From: Flavobacterium salmonis
GTDB lineage: Bacteria; Bacteroidota; Bacteroidia; Flavobacteriales; Flavobacteriaceae
Reading direction: 5' to 3'
Assembly (NCBI RefSeq): GCF_903819435.1
Contig: NZ_CAIJDP010000057.1
Location: forward strand, 1-64,000
Length of the DNA stretch: 64,000 bases
Below the pieces are notes generated by a model. It had not been told where the DNA came from. It searched no databases and was given only the letters and a program-made list of their open reading frames with translations. Positions 58,282 to 64,000 of this stretch are shown here, piece after piece. A program made the translations under genes and the position numbers. How positions within the stretch are numbered: the stretch's first letter is position 1; each line of letters opens with the position of its first letter.

Positions 58282-59532
58282 ATGGCTTATTTATTTACGT
58301 CAGAATCTGTTAGTGAAGGGCATCCAGACAAAGTTGCAGATCAAATTTCGGATGCATTAATTGATAATTTTCTGGCATTTGACGCTGACTCAAAAGTAGC
58401 TTGTGAAACATTGGTTACAACTGGTCAGGTGATTTTAGCAGGTGAAGTAAAATCGAATACTTATCTTGATGTACAACAAATTGCACGTGAGGTAATCCGT
58501 AAAATCGGATATACTAAAAGTGAATATATGTTTGAAGCAAACTCTTGTGGAATTTTATCAGCTATTCACGAACAATCTGCTGATATTAATCAGGGAGTAG
58601 ACAGAGCTAAGCCAGAAGAGCAAGGAGCAGGAGATCAGGGAATGATGTTTGGTTACGCGACTAACGAAACTGAAAACTACATGCCATTGGCTCTTGATTT
58701 ATCTCATAAATTATTGCAGGAGTTAGCGATTTTAAGACGTGAAAACAACGAAATCACGTATTTACGTCCGGATGCAAAATCTCAGGTTACTTTAGAATAC
58801 AGTGATGATAACAAACCAACTCGTATTGATGCGATTGTTATCTCGACTCAACATGATGATTTTGATGAAGAAGCTACGATGTTAGCGAAAATCAAAAAAG
58901 ATATTATCGAAATTTTGATTCCAAGAATTATTGCTAAAAACCCAACGCACGCACATTTATTCAACGATAAAATCAACTACCATATTAACCCAACAGGAAA
59001 ATTCGTTATTGGAGGACCTCATGGAGATACTGGTTTAACGGGAAGAAAAATTATCGTTGATACTTATGGTGGAAAAGGTGCTCACGGTGGTGGTGCATTC
59101 TCCGGAAAAGACCCAAGTAAAGTTGACAGAAGTGCTGCTTATGCTACACGTCATATCGCTAAAAACTTAGTTGCTGCAGGTGTGGCCGACGAAATCTTAG
59201 TTCAGGTTTCTTATGCAATTGGAGTTGCTCAGCCAATGGGTATTTTCATTGAAACTTACGGAACTTCAAAAGTAAATTTAACGAATGGTGAAATCGCTAA
59301 AAAAGTAGAAGCTATTTTTGATATGCGTCCTTACTTTATTGAGCAACGTTTGAAATTAAGAAACCCTATCTACAGCGAAACTGCCGCTTACGGACACATG
59401 GGACGTAAACCGGAAACTGTAACTAAAACTTTCTCTGCTCCGGGCGGAAACGAAAAAACAGTTACCGTAGAATTGTTTACATGGGAAAAACTTGATTTTG
59501 TTGATCAGGTAAAAGCTGCATTTGGACTTTAA
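58282..59532 (+). CDS. metK: S-adenosylmethionine synthetase MetK
   Basis: 416 residues. All signature segments are present: [20 protein letters not shown] (ATP/Met site His), [20 protein letters not shown], and [20 protein letters not shown] with [20 protein letters not shown]. It makes SAM from methionine and ATP. It is about 25-30 residues longer than E. coli MetK, as usual in Bacteroidota. Its leader carries a SAM-II-like riboswitch, giving product feedback. Single-gene unit with a strong terminator, divergent from the metY leader. Confidence 0.97.
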   Translation: MAYLFTSESVSEGHPDKVADQISDALIDNFLAFDADSKVACETLVTTGQVILAGEVKSNTYLDVQQIAREVIRKIGYTKSEYMFEANSCGILSAIHEQSADINQGVDRAKPEEQGAGDQGMMFGYATNETENYMPLALDLSHKLLQELAILRRENNEITYLRPDAKSQVTLEYSDDNKPTRIDAIVISTQHDDFDEEATMLAKIKKDIIEILIPRIIAKNPTHAHLFNDKINYHINPTGKFVIGGPHGDTGLTGRKIIVDTYGGKGAHGGGAFSGKDPSKVDRSAAYATRHIAKNLVAAGVADEILVQVSYAIGVAQPMGIFIETYGTSKVNLTNGEIAKKVEAIFDMRPYFIEQRLKLRNPIYSETAAYGHMGRKPETVTKTFSAPGGNEKTVTVELFTWEKLDFVDQVKAAFGL

Positions 59533-59539
59533 TTGAGAA

Positions 59540-59568
59540 TATTAGACTAACTAAGATTGTTAGATTTT
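59540..59568. repeat. Loose CTTAG-type phrase after metK
   Basis: ATTAGACTAACTAAGATTGT, then TAGATTTTT. It resembles the phrase family at 33533 but is more diverged. Confidence 0.4.
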
Positions 59569-59595
59569 TGACAACTACTTTATTCTTAAACATAC

Positions 59596-59633
59596 AAAAA
59601 CCCGATTTCTTGATTTGAAATCGGGTTTTTTAT
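59596..59633. terminator. Terminator of metK
   Basis: AAAAACCCGATTTC, loop TTGATTT, GAAATCGGGTTTTTT; A-run and T-run on both sides, between converging genes. Confidence 0.93.
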
Positions 59634-59651
59634 TTTTTATCAAATAGACTT

Positions 59652-61124
59652 TTATCTTTCCAATTTTACATTTTGTAATGTTTTGGGACGATTGGCATCG
59701 TTTGATAAAATCCATCCTGTTCTGTACATCCACTCTGTCATTTTACGCAGTTTTACGTAATCAATATTTTCAGATTCGTCCATTGGAGTATGATATTCGC
59801 TATGTAAAACACTTGTAAAGAACACAGCCGGAATCCCTTTGCGGGCATAAGGCAAATGATCTGAACGAAAGTAAAAATACTCCGGATGTTCCGGTCGGTC
59901 CCAAAGTTTATCCAAATCAAATTTTGGCCCTTCATCATTCGCTTTTTTTGCAATTGCTACCAGATCGGATGAATTTTCATGAGGTGAACTTGACCCTAAT
60001 AATGCTGCCTGATTTACATTGTTTCTTCCAATCATATCACCATTTAAAACAGCGATAATATCTTTTTCAGGAACAGTTGGATGCGATGCATACCAGCTAG
60101 AACCTAACAAACCTCTCTCTTCAGAACCATGAAAAACAAACAAAGTCGTTCTTTTTCCCGGTTGTTTTTTATAAGCCCTTGCAATTGCCAGCATCGCCAC
60201 ACAGGTACTTGCATTATCATCGGCACCATTGTAAATCGAATCCTGTCCGTATTTTTGCCTTACACCGTCATGATCCTGATGTCCGCTAAAAAGCACATAC
60301 TCATTTTTAAGCTTCGCATCTGTTCCTTCAATTTTTCCAACCACATTTACAGATGGATATTTATACGTTTCAGAAACCACTTCTGTAGATAATAAATCTT
60401 TAGTGGTTTTTAAATATTCTAACTGATCCTTATGCAGCCAAAATGCAGGCATTCTTGGAGGCACCGGTATTTTATCCCTGAAACCTTCAATACCGTAAAC
60501 CCCTCTTGTCATCTGCGGTTCGACTTGTGACCAGCTCTGTTCTCCTAAATCATCAGCTACAAGTATAAGTGCTGCAGCCCCTTTTGAAAGTAATAAATCG
60601 TAATATTTTTGCTTCACCAAACCTGGGTAACGTCTGTCAAAAAGAGAAATTTCATCTGAAATACCTTCTTTAGAAGCTAAGATAACAACAGCTTTTCCTT
60701 TAATATCAGCTTTTTGTATTTCAGCATTAGTGGCTGCTCCTAAATAAAGCAATGGAGCCTCAACCTTACTATTGGTTGTTTCAGCTACTAAAACCTCACT
60801 CCATAATTTATAGGATTTCTGACCAATTTTAAACTTTGTATTTGCTGTAACCTGATGTCTGTACAAATCAAAAAACTGAAAATACGTTCCGTCATCACCT
60901 GCGGGAGCCATTCCGGCTTCTTTTGCTTTGTTGGCCAGCCACATCGATACTTTAAGTTCATCTAAAGTTCCTGCTTCACGACCATTAAAATGATCGCCAG
61001 CCATTTGGTACATATCAGTTCTGAGATCTTTATCTGTAATTGCAGAAACTAATGGCTTTTTAATTGCCTGTGAAAACATCACACTGCCTGAAGCAATTAA
61101 AAGGAAGATTAATTTGTTTTTCAT
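59652..61124 (-). CDS. Secreted M28-family aminopeptidase with PA domain
   Basis: 490 residues with a signal peptide (LIFLLIASGSVMFSQ). A protease-associated insert occupies about residues 130-230 (KAVVILASKEGISDE, KGAAALILVADD). The M28 zinc-binding residues are in VLFSGHQDHDGV, YNGADDNASTCVA, HGSEERGLLGSS (catalytic Glu), LNGDMIGRN and SVLHSEYHTPMDESEN. It should be a periplasmic or exported di-zinc aminopeptidase. Single gene; TAAGTTTG (minus strand of 61144-61151) is a possible -7 box 20 bp upstream. Confidence 0.92.
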   Translation of the reverse strand: MKNKLIFLLIASGSVMFSQAIKKPLVSAITDKDLRTDMYQMAGDHFNGREAGTLDELKVSMWLANKAKEAGMAPAGDDGTYFQFFDLYRHQVTANTKFKIGQKSYKLWSEVLVAETTNSKVEAPLLYLGAATNAEIQKADIKGKAVVILASKEGISDEISLFDRRYPGLVKQKYYDLLLSKGAAALILVADDLGEQSWSQVEPQMTRGVYGIEGFRDKIPVPPRMPAFWLHKDQLEYLKTTKDLLSTEVVSETYKYPSVNVVGKIEGTDAKLKNEYVLFSGHQDHDGVRQKYGQDSIYNGADDNASTCVAMLAIARAYKKQPGKRTTLFVFHGSEERGLLGSSWYASHPTVPEKDIIAVLNGDMIGRNNVNQAALLGSSSPHENSSDLVAIAKKANDEGPKFDLDKLWDRPEHPEYFYFRSDHLPYARKGIPAVFFTSVLHSEYHTPMDESENIDYVKLRKMTEWMYRTGWILSNDANRPKTLQNVKLER

Positions 61125-61275
61125 ATTCTTTAATTTAATATCCCAAACTTAGTAATTTATAAAGATAAAAAAACGATTTATGGTCAAAATATTGCTAAAA
61201 ATGTAACAATTAAACTAAGAACAACATTTTTTATTTTATGAGATTAAGGTGATGATAAAAATAAAAAATAAGACA

Positions 61276-61312
61276 TGAAAAAGCCTTTGAAATAATTTTC
61301 AAAGGCTTTTAT
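61276..61312 (-). terminator. Terminator after the TonB-receptor-like gene
   Basis: AAAAAGCCTTTGAAA, loop TAA, TTTTCAAAGGCTTTT, with T-run on the minus strand. It lies about 50 bp after the receptor stop codon. Confidence 0.88.
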
Positions 61313-61359
61313 TAGAAAAGAGCTGTGACAGCACTCAGCTGTGACACCTATTTCAGTTT

Positions 61360-64000
61360 CTACAAATTATACTTCATCGAAAAAATAATATATCGTGGCT
61401 GAACCGTATATTGAGAAACTCGTGTAGAAAACTGCGAGAAGTTGTCATCGTTAAGATTTCTGGTATTTAGCAAATTGGTGGCCGCTATTTTATACTCCCA
61501 TTGACTGTTCTTTTTTTGATAAATTAAACTGGCACTTAAAAAATCATATTCGTTATCAACAGACTTGTTTCCGTTGTAATAATGATAGAACTCATATTCT
61601 GAAACGAATGAAAAGCTGTCTAAGAAATAATAATCTAATTTTGCAAACGGTTTATCGGTATAAAAAGTCGAACCGCTGTATTTGTTGATCAGCATATTAT
61701 AACCAAACTCAATATTGGGCATATTTTTATAATTTGTCGAAGCTTTTACGGTATAACTTTGCGTAAAACTCTCTGTTGTTGCCGGTTCTCCATTTTGTCT
61801 ATTATTGAATTTTGACCAATTAAGGTTTGCACTTGCCGAAGCTTTGTAATTCTTTAAAAATGAACGGCCATAACTTCCCAATCCGGAAAAAGTTTCATCT
61901 GCCAAATTAGAATTATAAGGGTTTGACTCCTGATTGATTCCGATAAATTTTGCTTCGTTTTTAATAGCATCTACTTTTCTGGTATAGGTTGCATTTGCAA
62001 AAATGTTCTCAAAATTGAACATATTATATTTAAAATAACGAAGTGAATGCACCTGTGAAGTAGCATTTTCTAATGAGCGATCTCCGCGGAACAAACTGCT
62101 GTAATCTGACAAAACATAACCTTCAGCCAATTGATTGATATCTGTAAAATCATTCGTCAGGGAAAAATTATAGGTCAGGGTTTCTGATTTTTTGATTTGA
62201 TACAGAGCAAAGAAATCCGGCAATACTTTTGTGAAATTCTGCGAATAATCTGTACCTGATTGTGTGTTTGTCATTGTATACGAATGCAGGCTGACACCGG
62301 GTGTCAAGGTAAATTTACCAGCCAGAATCTTATAATGGAATCCCAAAAAAGTATCATTAAAATTATAGTTTACATCATTATTATTAGTCGAACCGTTCAG
62401 GTCATTTTTATCTCCGTTATCCAGAATCTGAAAAATATGGGAGTTGAAATTTTGGTATGAATATGTATTTCCTAATGTTATATTGATGTTGCTTTTGGGT
62501 GTTAACATGTAATAGTAATCCAGTTTGGCATCCACTTTATTAGTTTTTACAAAACGATCCTGATTTAGATCATTTCTTTGCTGATCTGGAGTATAACCTA
62601 ACAAATTAAAAGGCTGTGTACGTAGATTAGCATTATAAAAAGGATTTTCATCCTGATATAAATGCTGCATTTCAAAAGCAAAAATATTTTTGTCGCTTTG
62701 CGTATAATACAAACTCATATTTTGATTTATAGAAGTAGGATTTTGTTTTTTAGCCGTAAAAATAGTTTCTGAACCTGCAATATTATTAACTACCTGTTCA
62801 CGCAGCAAATCTGTATCTTCATTCTGTTTTGTCAGCTTAGTTAAAATATCATAATCGAATTGAAATTTATCATTAGGTTTATAAGTCGAGCTTAATTTAA
62901 AAAGCCCCAGATTATTTTTTTGATGAGTCTCTTCATCCCTTTTCTGCTGATCTCCAGAACCTAAATAGGTAGTTTGGGATTTGGTTTCTAAATCGGTTTT
63001 TGAAGTTGAAAGAATTCCGAAACCGCTTATATTCCATGCTTTATTAACCGAATAAGCAAAATTGGTAGCTCCAAATTTCGTTTCAATTTCCTTTGCCCTG
63101 TTATTCCTTAAAAGTGATATTCCTACGTCATTCGAAGAAATATTAAAATTGCTTCCGCCCTTTTTCATCATATTTTTAAATCCGCCTGTGAATTTAAAAT
63201 AATCCTGGGCTGTCATTGGCAATTCTCCAATGTTATTAAAATTTGTAATTAGATTAATACTGTATTTCGGACTGTAATAAAACAATTTTGGATTGATAAC
63301 GTAACGGCTGTCAAGCTCTGCAACACCAATCCCTGCAGTGACATCACCAAACCAGAAGTTCTTTTTTCCTTCTTTCAGCTTAATGTTCATCGCCACATTA
63401 TCCTGATCATTTTCAAGACCTTTTAAAGCGCTGACCTCGTTATAATTTCTTAAAACCTGAATTTTATCTATTGCATCGGCAGGAATATTTTTAACACCTA
63501 ATTTGGTATCCCCGTCAAAAAAGTCTTTACCTTCTACCATTAATTTACTGACCTTTTTTCCTTCTACTTCAATCTCGCCATCGGCATTTACCTCAACTCC
63601 CGGCAATTTTTTCAGCACATCTTCCAGTTTTCTTTCTGTTCCGGATTTAAAAGAATCTGCATTATATACAATGGTATCACCCTTTATAGAAACCGGCATT
63701 TCACGGACAATCTCAACTCCTTCAAGCTCGATCCCTACATCATCCATTACTATATTCTGAGCTATATTTTCGGTTTTAGTTGTGATTTGAATTTCTTTCG
63801 ATTTCATTCCGAGGTAACTAATCTTTACGAGATATGCGGTATTGGGTTTCAAAGTCAATTGAAACTTTCCTTTATCGTTCGTGATTCCATAAGAATCCAT
63901 TGCTTTTGTGGCCGAATTAACCGCCATAATATTGGCCATTTCCAAAGGATTTTTTTGTCCATCCTGAATAAAACCATCAAAACGAACACTTTGGGAAAAG
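61360..64000 (-). CDS. TonB-receptor-like outer-membrane beta-barrel protein, 5' end missing
   Basis: The frame continues to the window edge, where FSQSVRFDGFIQDGQ shows the end of a signal peptide followed by a carboxypeptidase-like regulatory domain (YGITNDKGKFQLTL, YLVKISYLGM). A plug-like domain follows (VNADGEIEVEGKKVSKLMVE, KDFFDGDTKLGVKNIPADAI), then a long barrel ending YIIFSMKYNL. This is the OMP_b-brl_3 type of TonB-receptor-like protein common in Flavobacteria, without a SusD partner in view. Substrate unknown. The visible part is about 880 residues. Confidence 0.85.
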   Translation of the reverse strand, partial: FSQSVRFDGFIQDGQKNPLEMANIMAVNSATKAMDSYGITNDKGKFQLTLKPNTAYLVKISYLGMKSKEIQITTKTENIAQNIVMDDVGIELEGVEIVREMPVSIKGDTIVYNADSFKSGTERKLEDVLKKLPGVEVNADGEIEVEGKKVSKLMVEGKDFFDGDTKLGVKNIPADAIDKIQVLRNYNEVSALKGLENDQDNVAMNIKLKEGKKNFWFGDVTAGIGVAELDSRYVINPKLFYYSPKYSINLITNFNNIGELPMTAQDYFKFTGGFKNMMKKGGSNFNISSNDVGISLLRNNRAKEIETKFGATNFAYSVNKAWNISGFGILSTSKTDLETKSQTTYLGSGDQQKRDEETHQKNNLGLFKLSSTYKPNDKFQFDYDILTKLTKQNEDTDLLREQVVNNIAGSETIFTAKKQNPTSINQNMSLYYTQSDKNIFAFEMQHLYQDENPFYNANLRTQPFNLLGYTPDQQRNDLNQDRFVKTNKVDAKLDYYYMLTPKSNINITLGNTYSYQNFNSHIFQILDNGDKNDLNGSTNNNDVNYNFNDTFLGFHYKILAGKFTLTPGVSLHSYTMTNTQSGTDYSQNFTKVLPDFFALYQIKKSETLTYNFSLTNDFTDINQLAEGYVLSDYSSLFRGDRSLENATSQVHSLRYFKYNMFNFENIFANATYTRKVDAIKNEAKFIGINQESNPYNSNLADETFSGLGSYGRSFLKNYKASASANLNWSKFNNRQNGEPATTESFTQSYTVKASTNYKNMPNIEFGYNMLINKYSGSTFYTDKPFAKLDYYFLDSFSFVSEYEFYHYYNGNKSVDNEYDFLSASLIYQKKNSQWEYKIAATNLLNTRNLNDDNFSQFSTRVSQYTVQPRYIIFSMKYNL

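Overview
The window looks like a chromosomal segment of a Flavobacterium-type member of the Bacteroidota. Evidence: low GC, -7 promoter boxes of the Bacteroidota type (TAnnTTTG), a GldA gliding-motility ATPase, proteins with type IX secretion (T9SS) sorting domains, TonB-dependent receptors with carboxypeptidase-like N-terminal domains, and a split methionine synthase. I see no rRNA, tRNA, insertion sequence, integrase or CRISPR array.

Layout. 1-4.3 kb: two RHS/YD-like secreted proteins on the minus strand, the second cut by the window edge. 5-8 kb: gldA, a DoxX-like membrane protein and a membrane-anchored AraC regulator. 8-14.4 kb: an envelope cluster (O-antigen-ligase/O-oligosaccharyltransferase-like protein, transglutaminase-like protein, a secreted protein of four LTxxQ-like repeats, and a Sel1-repeat protein with a T9SS tail). 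14.4-18.8 kb: a probable toxin/immunity island with a secreted HExxH protein, two tandem paralogous lipoproteins, a decayed toxin C-terminus, a PoNi-type immunity protein and a small secreted protein. 19-29.5 kb: a ferric-siderophore-type TonB receptor under a candidate iron box, an esterase, a candidate small RNA, a PLP decarboxylase, a T9SS type B protein, a dicarboxylate symporter and a methyltransferase.

29.8-59.5 kb is a sulfur-assimilation and methionine island. A long minus-strand operon (45.8 to 36.8 kb) encodes a permease, CysH (APS-reductase type), CysD, CysN, siroheme sulfite reductase, two siroheme-synthesis enzymes and a ferredoxin-NADP reductase. Beside it lie a second permease and an Fe-S-type Rrf2 regulator. 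Sulfide from this operon meets O-acetylhomoserine made by ThrA and MetX; MetY and MetZ make homocysteine; the split MetH with MetF methylates it; MetK makes SAM. SAM feeds back through two SAM-I riboswitches (before metH and metX) and a SAM-II-like riboswitch (before metK).

The least expected feature is a leader architecture that occurs twice, before metY and before the metX unit: a promoter of the form TTTG-N20-CAnnTTTG, a 21-26-codon peptide with internal Met and Cys codons, an intrinsic terminator, a second Met/Cys peptide, a second terminator, then a small protein (54 or 66 aa) whose C-terminus is shared by the two copies. It reads as tandem peptide-dependent attenuation by Met/Cys supply, and I do not know a description of it. 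59.6-64 kb: an M28 peptidase and a truncated TonB-receptor-like outer-membrane protein. Several families of short intergenic repeats are concentrated in 29-60 kb.
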